Shown: piece after piece, positions 53,882-64,000 of the stretch | Layout: each line of letters opens with the position of its first letter | How positions within the stretch are numbered: position 1 is the first letter of the stretch | DNA from: Coprinellus micaceus | Taxonomy: Eukaryota > Basidiomycota > Agaricomycetes > Agaricales > Psathyrellaceae | DNA: 64,000 nucleotides | NCBI GenBank assembly: GCA_951394405.1 | Contig: OX596337.1 | Span: forward strand, 2,108,001-2,172,000 | Reading direction: 5' to 3' | Position numbers and translations under genes: made by a program | The notes under the pieces: generated by a model | Database searches by the model: none | Seen by the model: only the letters and a program-made list of their open reading frames with translations | What the model was told of the DNA's origin: nothing

Positions 53882-56579
53882 TCCGATGCCCCGATCCTTG
53901 CTGGCCACAGGACCGAATACCATTGTCCCAATACCCCCAGTTACCAGCCACCCCCACCTTCCCTATACAACTATCCCGCATACCCTTCGTCTTTTCTTTT
54001 TGACACGCCCTCTTTACCCGCCTTTCTACTTCGCCTTACCTCTACGTAGTTACAATACTCGCTAGTTTTCTTCATCGGGCTTGACGCCCTGTTTGACTTG
54101 CTTCCTTCCCGTCACGACACGGACCTGGCACCCTTCCCTGGAGAGAAATGCAAGTTTTATGTTGAACCTTTTATGCCTACGCCCCGTACTATATGTACAC
54201 ATCCGCTTTCTTGTTTACAGATTGCTTTGAATGCCTTGAACTATCGTGGGCGTTTGGCATCTTCGTGGCATCTTCGTGGACGGCATCGTTACTTTATGGG
54301 CGTGCGGTATCCTTCACCACTATTCATTTCACCCATTAAATATCTCAGGATGTCCACAAGACTTCGTTGCCCGGTTGCTGCCCGGGCGTGACATTGGCGT
54401 GACACGTCCGGTTCCTGGTTCTACTTATGCATACTTAGCATCGGCTGCAGGAGGTGGACGTGTGGTGAGCTGATTACCGCCCCTGACGTGCGCGTAGCGA
54501 CCTCGGCGGACTCCGCCCACGCGGGCGCTTAGTTGTCCACAAGCACCCACAACCTTCAGGAGATGCAACGGCCTGGTCCTATTGGCTCAAATCGCACGAT
54601 GATGTTTCGGGTATGGAATTTCCGATGGGATGCGCTCGCCGCTGAATAACCGCTGCTCAAAGCTCTAATGCCCGTGGTGCCCCCGAGATATTCATGGGAC
54701 TCGAGCTCGCAGTCGGACTGGTGAAGTCGGGGGGAGAGGAAAGGGATTCGCATCACATTTTCTCCCTCTGGGAAGAGAGTTTCGGTACCTTCACTGCTAT
54801 GTAAGGTCTTACATCCTCCATGTAGTCTTTCGGTTCTGGCATTCCGTGTCTCTACTGGGGTTAGTTGTCTTAAGGGCCTATCAGATTCAGAGGAAACACC
54901 CCCGTCGCGGCCGTTATGCCTTACCGTAAGGTAAATTTCTGGCGTTTTCGCTCACTTGGCAAACAGGGCCTCTGATACTATGCTAGGAGGTCTGCGCTGT
55001 GGCTACTTTGGGTCTGTGGGGGCAAACGATCGAAATTTCCGGTGTTCCTGCAGGTTCGAAGAGCAAGTCCGCAGGCATCCCAATTATACAGTATACTCGC
55101 CGCTGTGAAGTGTCAGGGTTCACGGTATCCGAAGTTCCGGATGCACCGGAAAAACGTGGTTCGAGAGGCACCTGGGTGGCTGCGGGAGATCTCGAGCATT
55201 GACGGCAGGGCTAAGAACGGGTGTTAGATTAGATATCGACAATACTATGCAGGGCGTTCCTGATGGAGGAATGCGGAGGAGGAGAGAGTGCGTGTACCGT
55301 AAATTCCGCAAGAGTCACTGGCAGAGGTGGGGGAACAAGAAGGGATCAGCGCGAATTGCGAGCCTGCTGGTGTCGAGTAATTCGTTCGTGAACGAGCGCA
55401 CCAGAGGCGACGGCGCAGGTCGAGACTGCCGCCAGGACAGGAGGACGAATTTGGAAATAATTCGATTCGGACTATGATTGGGGAGACTCCAGAGCACCTT
55501 AAAATGTTGAATTAGGGATCCGATAGTGAAGAGTTCAAGGCGCAGTCAGGTGCTGTTGAGTTTGTGTCACAGACAAAGATGCCTCCGTCCTCGAAAATAG
55601 TCCGCAGCTGGCGATAATGCAAGATACTGAATGATCTTTGCCCAGACTACCTTTGTAAGCTCCTCTCGATGCTCTTCTGTGTATGACTCGGTTTTGCCCG
55701 AAGCAAATCCCGACCGAACGCACCTGCGAGGGCTGCGGGATCGTGAATAGATTGAGTCTTTCACATGGCTGCTTACTTAGATTCTTTGAAAGACTTGTGG
55801 CCTCACTTTATTCTAGAATCTATCGAGAAAAATCGTGGATGGAAAGGGGGCGAGGGTGGTGGGCGACATGCGTGCTCGAAGTATGATAGTTGTCGCGATT
55901 CGAACTGCCTTCGAAGCGTCCCGGTTAAGATGATGGAGTTGTGATGAGAAAGGCATCCCGAGGTCAGGTAAGCTCGGAGGGCTCGCCGTCTTTGGCTGCT
56001 CGTCGCAGTCCTCGTCCCCAAGGTTTTCCCCTGTCCCTACTAAGCCGGCGGCTTGTGCCGTCATGACAAGTGCGTTCCGAGTAAAAAGGCATGGCGTCAT
56101 GAGTTCGGATCAGGTAGACTCGAGGTGATTATTTGATCGCGTAACGGTTCTCTTGTCAGTCACCAGCACATCCTGCACACAACTCTCACCAGAGGGGGAC
56201 AAGCTGCGACAAGGTCGGCGCCATGGGCGAACGTTCCAGAATGCGGGCCTGAATCCCTCTCAGACAAACGAGTAGAAGTGGTAGGCCAACTCCTCTCCCC
56301 ATGCTTGGATCTAGGCTGTCTCTGGGGCATTCTCTGGGCGTCCTTTGTGGGTCTCGCAAACGCTCTGACCAGTGTCTGACGTTGAGCGCCGGTGTTTACA
56401 AATGCCTCGGGCGTAAGGAGATCTGAGTCAACTATCCTTTCTTGTTTCCCTTTCCCAAGAACTTCCGAGATCTATAATCTTTTTTCCAATTTGGTCTCTT
56501 CCTCTTTCCAATAAATCCACCGCCAAGGTGTACTTGCCTCGCCCGACCACCCTCCCACTGCTCCAACCCTCTCGCCGCC
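53882..56579. other. Gene-poor region of 2.7 kb
   Basis: This is the largest stretch without a convincing gene. Short frames on both strands (for example 55199-55477 plus, 55813-56100 minus) encode Arg/Gly-rich products without domains, and no splicing pattern I tried gave a longer protein. An 11-bp tandem duplication (GGCATCTTCGT twice) lies at about 54257-54278. The last ~150 bases are the C/T-rich leader of the YTP1-like gene. No transposon ends, tRNA or long repeats were seen. Confidence 0.4.
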
Positions 56580-58851
56580 ATGCGCGTCAGCTTCCCGACC
56601 GCTGCTGGTCTGCTCCTCGCCCTCGCCGTTTCATTCCAAGGGTCCCCAGCAGCAGCCTCAAGCTCGCCAACCCTCGCGGTCCGAGGTCCCATTGTCGACC
56701 CCGGCCTCCCTGACGGCACGCTTTTGCGCAGAGATGGGAGCCATGGACATGGGCATGGGAGTCACCACGCCCAGCCCCTAGTTGAGCTCAATGAGACGGA
56801 GCTCGCAAGATGGCACTCGCCTACTCCGGTCTCCTACTACACCTTCGACTTTGAGCGGGAGGGGGACGCCGACGCGAAGAGGCGTCCTGGATTCATCATC
56901 GCCCATATTGTTTTCATGTCCCTCGCGTTCTTTGGTGCCTTGCCAATGGGTACGAGGTCCCTACCCCCAATGATTATATCCGCAATGCCTTCTTTACCTT
57001 CTTTCCACTAGGTATCATCCTCCGATCCACACGACATCCTGCCCACGGCGTCTCTATGGTCGCTTTCTACATTCTGATAGCTCTTGGACATGCAACCTCT
57101 GGCATCTACAAGAAAGTGACGCCCAACCTGTAAGCCATATTACGATGTTGACCTTCGTCGTGCTGATCGCTATTTATAGATACGAAGGTAGCGTAAAACA
57201 TACGCCCCCTTCGCTTTAATCCACCAACTGACCCAATGTTCCTCCAACAGGCTCCTTGCACGGAAAGCAAGGCTACTTTGTCCTTGTCCTCGCTGTGTCA
57301 TTGTCGGCAGTTGACATTGTTGCTGGCGTCATGCGCCTCGTCAACTTCTTCAGGTCTGACGATGGCACAATCCGGAGATTTTGGCGGTATGTCGTCCTCA
57401 ACCAGGAGGTTGATATACGTTCGCAAGGTCCTGAGTATACCGGCCTCACTGTAGAGGACCCTGAGGAGTACGAAGTCCAGAAGCTGGGCCGCGTGTCGGA
57501 GGACTCCCCGGTCAACCCTGCCGAGGACGAGACTGAACAATGGGCAAACGAGGTCCACCGTCACCGACACCTTCGCCACGCTTCAATGGCATCGGAGAGG
57601 ACCCTGTTTGGCAATCAGCGATCCAGCTCCTCCGACACTCTCAATGATGTTTCTAAGGAAAACGTGACGCCCCGCACTTGGTTACTCAAGGCCGGTCAAT
57701 TCGCATTCACTGTCGTTGAGAGGAGCGTTGTCATTGTAGCCTTCGGCCAATTGCTGACCGGCCTCGTTGTGTACACTGGTGAGCAACTATTGGTAATATG
57801 TGCAGGTCTAGGAGCTCATCACTTGCGCCGCAGGTGGTTGTCGTGAAAGCTACGTCAACGGGTGCCTCGCACATCTCATCAAGGGCGGCATCTTCTGGTG
57901 CTACGGCTTGCTCACCTTCGCTCGCTTCTTGGGATCCTGGGCTGAATATGGATGGGCATGGAACCGTAACCCCACCAACTTCAAGTACACCGCTGAATTT
58001 ACTGAGTCTTTCGTCATCTTCCTCTACGGCATCACCAACACCTGGATGGAACGCTTCGGAGCCAAGGCTGGTGATCCCTACTCAACCAAGCAGGTCCAGC
58101 ATATCAGCATTGCTGTAAGTACCGCCTGGCCTTCGCCTTAGATTGTCCGCAAATCTTGACTGCGTTCTAGGTCATGTTCTGGTTTGCTGGTCTCGTTGGT
58201 ATGGGGATCGAGTCAAAGCGCGTACGTCGCTGGCTCGCATCGTCTACGTTCTCATCGGTTGGCAACGCCCCCAATATTCCCAAGGATGCTGTGGAGGAGC
58301 CTGCAAGCTACCTTGGTAGCTTCAACCCCTTCCCTGCACTCGTCATTGGGGTCACCGGGGCCGCAATGGCTGCCCACTTCCAGACCTACCTCTTTCAGGT
58401 CGAGATCCACAAGCTCTGGGGCAACCTTTTGGTTGGATTTTCTGTACTCCGGTGCCTGACGTATTTCTTCCTTTGGCTCGGCCCCCCCAAGAGCATCCTC
58501 CCCTCTCGACCACCCACCGAGGCACTTGGAAGTTTCTTCCTCGCGTGCGGAGGTATGGCATTTATGTTTTCGACGGAAGAGGTCACCATTGCTGCCATGC
58601 GGCGTGGTCGTGATGGTGGGTCTGAAATTTTGGTTCCGAGGCGAAATACTTAAAAGGAGATTTTGGGCTCACGTTTTTTTGAATCGGATGCAGATGTTAT
58701 GATGTTCCTCAACGTCGCCGTGGCCATCACTTGCCTAGCGTTCTGCTGGACGCTTTGCATGGTTGGGTTTAAGGGATACCTCAAGTCTCGATCACATTCA
58801 AGTGTTACCTTCCGCAGCCACCCCATCGCAGCCACTGCACAAACAGCATGA
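56580..58851 (+). CDS. YTP1-like multispanning membrane protein (DUF2427/Ytp1 domains)
   Basis: A fungal membrane protein related to yeast Ytp1, whose molecular function is unknown. A cleavable signal peptide (MRVSFPTAAGLLLALAVSF) is followed by a His-rich luminal piece (GSHGHGHGSHHAQP). Then comes the DUF2427-type block IIAHIVFMSLAFFGALPMG ... GVSMVAFYILIALGHATSGI. A hydrophilic loop (ENVTPRTWLLKAG before it, acidic and Ser-rich) leads to the C-terminal Ytp1 domain: FTVVERSVVIVAFGQLLTG, IKGGIFWCYGLLTFARFLGS, FTESFVIFLYGITNTWMERF, YLFQVEIHKLWGNLLVGFSV and a last helix FLNVAVAITCLAFCWTL. About ten membrane segments are expected. At least six introns are needed; the last (about 58614-58693) joins RRGRD to VMMFLN. 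The His-rich luminal tract hints at metal binding, which is inference. Confidence 0.85.
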
Positions 58852-59315
58852 TTCCGAGAGTGATCCCCTCTTCCCTCGCCTTTCCGGCGTCTTCCACTCT
58901 TGGTCGACGATCCCTCGATGTTCCCCTCCACTTTTCACTCGATTCCTACGACGCATTGTATGGTTTATCTAACCTAGTCTTTTCGCATTACGACTAATCG
59001 CCTCGGGTTTTCAATCCCAAATCGACAACGAATCTCTGTATTTTTCACCGCATCTCGTTTTGTATCTTGTCACTATCATTCACCCTTCGCATTCCTATAT
59101 TCTGACACTGCATTGACGGTGCTTACCGATTTTCCCTTTGTTTGAATCATGTATTTCCGGATCTACCTTCAAAAACAGACAAACCTGATCAATTGGGATG
59201 TACCCTATGTTCGCTCTTCCTGAGCCCCGACCTTTCTGAGCACTTGATCCCTAAAGGTGTGATTCTTCTATGTAGAATAAACGTTCAGCCCTATGTGTGC
59301 ACACAGTTGAATAGG
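58852..59315. other. Spacer between convergent genes
   Basis: These 464 bp hold the presumed 3' UTRs of the YTP1-like gene and COQ2, which converge here. The sequence is C/T-rich on the plus strand with AT-rich pieces (TTTGTATCTTGTCACTATCA). No gene or structure is apparent. Confidence 0.4.
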
Positions 59316-60651
59316 TTAGGCAGGCAGGATCGACAAGCCATAGTCCGCCATCGCCCCCATCCAAATCCAAAATCCAGCCCAACCACTTCCCAGAAATCCG
59401 TTCCAGCAACTTGCCCTATCGTCAAAATCAGTCCGGTAAAGGACACGGCCAAGTTGGAGAGCAGCAAGCGTGACCCCAGCGTAGAACGGCTCCGTCTGGT
59501 GGTTAAGGTACCCAGCATACGACACTAAGGACAACGAGGATGCGGAGAGCCCAGTGAGGATGGCGCGGGAACGTTCCCCAAAGAGGAGCGCGGTGCTCTT
59601 GATCCCGACGTTGACGTCGTCACGTTTGTCCTGGTGTGCGTAAATGCTGTCGTAGACGAGCGTCCAGCAAACGCCCCCAGCGTAGAGGGGGAGGCAGACG
59701 GCCCAATCCACCGTGCCGCCGACAGCAGACCAGCCAAGGAGGGCACCCCAGTTGAATGCCAGACCTGTGCATGGGAAGGTGGGGATGTGAGCGAGTGAGA
59801 GCGTAGTGGGATGGGAAAGGCGGAGACGGACCGAGAACGGCTTGGGGCCAGTAGGTTATACGCTTCATTAGTGGATAGATGGTGACGAGCGAGAGGGAGG
59901 ATGCTCCGAGGAGGATGCTGGATGGGTAGAGACGGGTGAGGCCTGTTGTCAGGGGTAATTGAGATGATTCATACCTGTACCAGTTAAACTGGAGCAATAC
60001 GGCCAGACCGACAGCGAGTTGGCCCCCGAGGAACACGAATGCTTCTTTACGTGATAAAATGCCTGCAGCTATCGGGCGCAGCTTGGTTCGTTCTAATCAA
60101 TGCAGGGGTCAGCCTAGTGAAAGAACCAAGACGCGCAGTTTAAACATACCAACACTCTTATCCAAGTTCTTGTCCCACATATCGTTAATTATGCATCCCG
60201 CTCCTCTCATGACCAAGGCTCCGATACCACACAAGCTGATATAGGTGAGAGGAGTCGAGAGTGGGAGGTGCAGGGCGTAAGCCGCCATGGTGATTGACCA
60301 AGCTGCTCAAAGAAAACACATCCAGTTAGACATGTGAACAGGTAACGAGACACAAGTCGACTGACTGCATGGATAGAAGAGTAATAGTGTCCCAATAGGT
60401 TTATCTATTCTCGTCAGATAGAGATATGGTTGAATTTTGGGAGGGAGTCGATCAATCCATGTTTTTTGTCCAGGTGCACTCGGGGGTAGCGTCGAGTTGG
60501 ACCGGACGTGAGGAAAGCGCTGGGCTGTCCCCCGGTTATGAAGGTAGGCAGGGCATGGTCCCAAGGTGCGCAGATGCGCAAATGTCGACCGGAGACGAGC
60601 AGTCCTCAGCGAGGATGACGCGGAAGGCAGGTGGCGGAGGAAAGAGTGCAT
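59316..60651 (-). CDS. COQ2: 4-hydroxybenzoate polyprenyltransferase, mitochondrial
   Basis: COQ2 attaches the polyprenyl chain to 4-hydroxybenzoate in ubiquinone synthesis, in the mitochondrial inner membrane. The N-terminus ([31 protein letters not shown]) is Arg/Ser-rich and lacks acids, as expected of a mitochondrial targeting signal. Family blocks follow: [20 protein letters not shown]; the first Asp-rich substrate/Mg site [20 protein letters not shown] with NDxx[37 protein letters not shown]; and the second Asp-rich site [20 protein letters not shown]. About eight membrane helices are visible. Four introns, 50-110 nt, are used; the stop is TAA at 59316-59318. Both catalytic Asp motifs are intact, so it should be active. 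Confidence 0.94.
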
Positions 60652-60974
60652 CAGAGTTCAGCAACGCGACTGGGACGCGACGGAAGCTGCCCAATTGTTC
60701 CCGAGGTCGTTGCGTGACTCCGAGTTTGACTCTGACCTACTCTGACCCAGCGGAACCGGGAAGAGTGAGGCAGAACTGGATAGCGACTGAGAGAAGGTTC
60801 TATTTTCCGTATTGGCGCGGTAACATGAGAACCGCGGCATGAGGTATGTAGAGTGTAAGTAGTACATTGGAATGGTATCATTAAAACGCGAAACAGCAGA
60901 ACCGGAGAGGGCAGAAGGAATCTTAAAATCGCATCGGTAGGAGATGAGGGAACCCGGGACGGATGGGAAACCTA
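60652..60974. other. Promoter region upstream of COQ2
   Basis: About 323 bp lie between the COQ2 start and the stop of the RhoGDI gene, both on the minus strand. It holds the RhoGDI 3' UTR and the COQ2 promoter. A small inexact repeat of TGACTCTGACCTACTCTGAC occurs at about 60728-60747. Nothing else was recognised. Confidence 0.35.
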
Positions 60975-61985
60975 TTACCACTCCTTGGCGAGCTTGAAAG
61001 ACCACTCCCAGTCTACAAAAAAAAACCCCATCAGAAGGCATGCACGATGGCCATCCTAGGGAACGACATACCAGCGTAGACCTCTCCATCGTCGTCGATA
61101 ACGCGACTCCTGACGCTGTAGGATCCAGACCGGGCGAGCATGCCGGATGGTGACTCTTCGGGGTCAAAGTTCTTGACGTAGAATGGCGTCTCGGCCGTGT
61201 TGGGGCCGTAAGACCCAAGCATTTGCTCAAGCTTGTCCACTTGAAGAGGGACCCATGATATGTCAATGTGACGGTAGGTGTTCATCCGGGTCACTCACCT
61301 TTGACACCAGCGCGCTTGACAATTTGGATATATCGAACGCCCTGTCAGGGTGTTAATCTCCGTCGCTGCCCGTTATTTCCAGAGTATATACTGACCGAGA
61401 TGATGGAGTGGTTGACCTTGAAAGTAATGCGGACGCTGGATATGGACCCGTCAGTTTGGAGAGTGTCACAGGCCGATGCAAGTATTCACTTGTATTCAAC
61501 GCCTTCCTTGATCGTGATAGGAGTCTTCTTCAGCTCTGCGATCTTTGCGGGGTTGCTGAGTTCGAAGACAATCGCCTTGCCAGCAGGGAGAGTGGTAGAA
61601 CCGAGTTCGAGGGTAAGAACAGTGACCTGGAGAGAGAAATAACAGTTAGAACCTGTAAAATCGACCCAGACAAGGACTACCGACGAACCTTGGGACCACT
61701 GGCCGGGGCAGTGGACGCCCCAGGGACGATACCCAGGGAAGCTTTCCAACGAGCCAAGCTCTCATCCTCAGCGTCGAGCTGAGCATACTCCTCGATACCC
61801 TTGGCAGCAGTGACCTTGTATCCTGAATAGCAGCCACGTCTCAACAGCTTGCAGGTTTGCAATGAAGGCTTTGGACGAACCAGGGGTGTTGGAGGGCTTC
61901 AGCTCATCATCTTCGTGCTGTTGGTGATCCCAAGTCAATATGTGGTGGGTACGCCGCTTAATGAAGTAAAACTCACGGAGGCCAT
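60975..61985 (-). CDS. RDI1: Rho GDP-dissociation inhibitor
   Basis: RhoGDI extracts prenylated Rho, Rac and Cdc42 GTPases from membranes and keeps them in the cytosol. A three-codon first exon (MAS, ATG at 61983-61985) joins HEDDELKPSNTPG, then YKVTAAKGIEEYAQLDAEDE and SLARWKASLGIVPGA, the N-terminal regulatory arm with its helix-turn-helix. The immunoglobulin-like prenyl-binding domain follows: VTVLTLELGSTTLPAGKAIV, FELSNPAKIAELKKTPITIK, RITFKVNHSIISGVRYIQIV, MLGSYGPNTAETPFYV, and the end SGSYSVRSRVIDDDGEVYAD, WEWSFKLAKEW. The stop is TAA 60975-60977. The length of about 195 residues and the KEW end match the family. Seven or so short introns interrupt it; one acceptor follows a run of eight T (sense strand), near 61013. 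Confidence 0.94.
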
Positions 61986-62434
61986 GGTTAGCAGACAAGG
62001 CTAGTCAGAAAGAGATGAAAAGAGCGGTGATGGTGCCGATATAACAATTGTAGTCTCCTAAATCCCTTCCAAGGCCCTCACCTGCAACCATCATATCGAT
62101 TTCGCACGCGTGCTGTCGCCAAATGCCGAGCCCCTGTTAAATTGATTCCGCAAACGACAAACATCTGGATTGGGGGTGGCAAATCTAATCATGGAGGTTG
62201 GGAGGCATAGTACACGAACTTGAAATCTAAGGGGTATGGTGGTGGTACGGGAGCGTAGTGATATAGACCTTAAACGCAGTCAATAGCAAGTACAGTGTGA
62301 TTTTTTTACGGCAAGAAAGAGATAAACTCATCCATCCCAGGCAGAAACCAACTTCGGGGTCACGAATAACATCTTGACACGAAAATATAATCCTAGGAGA
62401 CACGAAATGTCCGGGCAAATGGGCGTCCTCAGAC
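61986..62434. other. Promoter of RhoGDI and 3' end of the CCCH gene
   Basis: About 449 bp lie between two minus-strand genes. It should contain the RhoGDI promoter and the 3' UTR of the CCCH gene. No strong motif or frame was found; an AT-rich stretch (GTGATTTTTTTACGGCAAG) is at about 62296. Confidence 0.35.
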
Positions 62435-64000
62435 CTAGGACGAGTTCGAGTTTGAAGAAGACAGGTCGGGGTGCATCGCTTCTGTTAGTCAGTCGTTAGA
62501 GAGATGCGATATCCATCGAAGTCTGCAATTGAATAGACGCACCGCCCTTGAACCAGCATTTGCCCTTGCTCAAATGGAAGCACTTGGGACCGTTGGGGCA
62601 GACATGGCCCCAGCAGCATTTATCGCCATAGGGACACGGGACTCCTGCGGCGGCGAACTGTCTGTTAGTATAGCCTCGAGAGATAACAGCGGCGCTACCA
62701 ACCATTTTTGAGCCAGTTGCATGGTGCCTTCTTCGCGTTGTTGGCCAACTGGTTGAGCTGCTCCGGGGTCAGCAGGTAGTCATGAGAATACTTGCAGATC
62801 CCAGACTTCAAATGAAGAGTAAGCGACTGTGGGTCCGGGGTCTAGAAGAATCACACCCACCCCCTTCGAACACGACATCAGGTAGTGTTCATTACACGGC
62901 GGAGGATTCTCTACCCCAGGTCAATATGGTTAGCATCACTATCTTGTTAATATATCAGCGCACCCACGTTTATGGAGAGGCTACCCGAGGCGAGCAGGGG
63001 AGGTCACTATCAGCCTAACCCAGATGGGCGACGTCAATACTCACCAGACTTGGGTCGATGACTCTCCCAGGAATCCGCTCTGGCGAAGTTGGGCTGATCA
63101 GACCTCCGTTGGATACGCCGTTGAAGTGAGTGGTAGACAGAGGGCTCAGCTTGGCCCTCGACCCACGTTGCAGGCGCTCGGGCATGAACAGACCATCGAG
63201 CCTGAGACGAGGGAGAGGATGTTGCGCGGGTTGTTCTGTTGTGTTGGCTTCGAGGCCAGAGAGTAACAATGCGATCTTCCCAAGCAATTGTTCTTGCTCG
63301 AAGCCGTTGAACAGCGGGGTGTAGACTGCGGGGTCATAGCCTGTGTTCGAGAACCCATCAGGATAGGTAAATCGACAACGAGGGCCTCTTTAGCATGGTG
63401 CTTACCACCGAAGAATACCCGGATGGTTTGAGTGAACCGTACATATGTCTGGAGGTATTCTGTTGAAGTAAGACAACCATCGGTAAGCGAACGCACGATG
63501 AAGAAGTTGCCTACCCTTTATTTTCGAGTCCACTGAGTTGTTGTAGCCGACGTCGATAATCGAGAACCTCGCCGAGGCCTGGCTGAAACCCTAGTGCAGG
63601 CGATGTGAAAGATGGATCAGAGAAGGTAATCCATGGCTTCGCCGCGGTCAGGAAGCGAAGAAAGGACTCACAGCGAAGAAGCCTTCAAACTGCTCATGAT
63701 TGCAGACGCCGTTGGACAGCACGGTCTCGAGTAGCTCGGCCTTGTTGTAATAGATGGTGATCCAGAACGACAGGCGCCCGTAGACGTGGACCTCCTCCTT
63801 AGTGAGATGTTCCGCAATGGCCTTGGTAATTTCCTGCGCAGCCATACGCCCCCCTTGGAAGCCTTGCAGCAGGAATTCCCGGTTAAATACAAGTTCGTCG
63901 CCGTTAATGACGCACAGAATGAGCGGGTTTTGGTTCTAACAGCATGCGAGTCAGTCCCCGACGCGCGGATGCGGTTGCCACCCCGCCACAACCGTGGACT
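62435..64000 (-). CDS. Tandem CCCH zinc-finger protein with conserved fungal N-terminal domain (5' end outside window)
   Basis: The visible part enters from the right edge with NQNPLILCVINGDELVFNRE and FLLQGFQGGRMAAQEITKAI. It continues HVYGRLSFWITIYYNKAELL, FFAGFSQASARFSIIDVGY, KEYLQTYVRFTQTIRVFFGG and EQEQLLGKIALLLSGLEA. I recall this module from fungal CCCH proteins of unknown function (DUF7923-like; from memory, unchecked). A Ser/Pro linker with RIPGRVIDPSL follows. The zinc fingers come last: a degenerate C-x7-C-x6-C-x3-H (PPPCNEHYLMSC ... ICKYSH, formed across an intron), a canonical C-x8-C-x5-C-x3-H (CNWLKNGLECPYGDKCCWGH), and a partial third unit CPNGPKCFHLSKGKC. The protein ends KEAMHPDLSSSNSNSS, TAG at 62435-62437. 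CCCH fingers suggest RNA binding. Confidence 0.82.

Noticed and set aside
1..64000. Secondary-metabolite cluster around the Zn2Cys6 factor or the oxidoreductases
   Set aside because: No polyketide synthase, non-ribosomal peptide synthetase, terpene cyclase, P450 or transporter was seen; the neighbours are housekeeping genes.

Overview
The window looks like nuclear DNA of a filamentous basidiomycete, probably an Agaricomycete (inferred). Genes are dense, on both strands, and split by many GT-AG introns of about 50-60 nt with CTAA/CTGA-type branch points. The gene set fits: a Zn2Cys6 regulator, a membrane-anchored GH9 endoglucanase, a YTP1-like protein and a Bcy1-type PKA regulatory subunit. 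There are no bacterial operons, CRISPR arrays, rRNAs or mobile elements that I can see.

Layout. 0-7.4 kb: 3' end of an unidentified acidic protein (+), a poorly resolved membrane-protein locus (-), tafazzin (+), a GH88/105-like six-hairpin glycosidase with a frameshifted N-terminus (-), and an LRR/F-box-like pseudogene (+). 7.4-13.7 kb: EF-hand MscS channel (-), small coiled-coil protein (+), isochorismatase-like hydrolase (-). 14-23 kb (+): large Ser-rich coiled-coil protein, NDUFA4-like respiratory subunit, ARA2-like aldo/keto reductase, AP-3 mu. 23-37.4 kb: STI1 (-), Zn2Cys6 factor (+), NUP160/NUP120 (-), HerA-type ATPase (-). 37.7-44.1 kb (+): RRP8, FUR1, MET10-type sulfite reductase alpha. 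44.3-54 kb: GH9 endoglucanase (-), Gfo/Idh/MocA oxidoreductase (+), HERP/Usa1-like protein (+), PKA regulatory subunit (+), Mid2-like single-pass protein (+). 54-56.5 kb: no convincing gene. 56.6-64 kb: YTP1-like protein (+), COQ2 (-), RhoGDI (-), and a tandem CCCH protein (-) whose 5' end lies beyond the window.

The genes are mostly unrelated housekeeping functions: mitochondria (tafazzin, NDUFA4-like, COQ2), sulfur and pyrimidine metabolism, proteostasis (STI1, HERP-like), trafficking (AP-3, nucleoporin, RhoGDI) and plant-polymer degradation. I see no cluster of cooperating genes that amounts to a new system. The points most worth checking are the uncharacterised HerA-like ATPase, the single-base frameshift in the GH88-like gene, two GC-AG introns, the microexons, and ACGT-core promoter motifs placed plausibly before MET10 and the HERP-like gene. 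Exon junctions were inferred by eye from splice signals, reading frame and family knowledge; no alignment was run.
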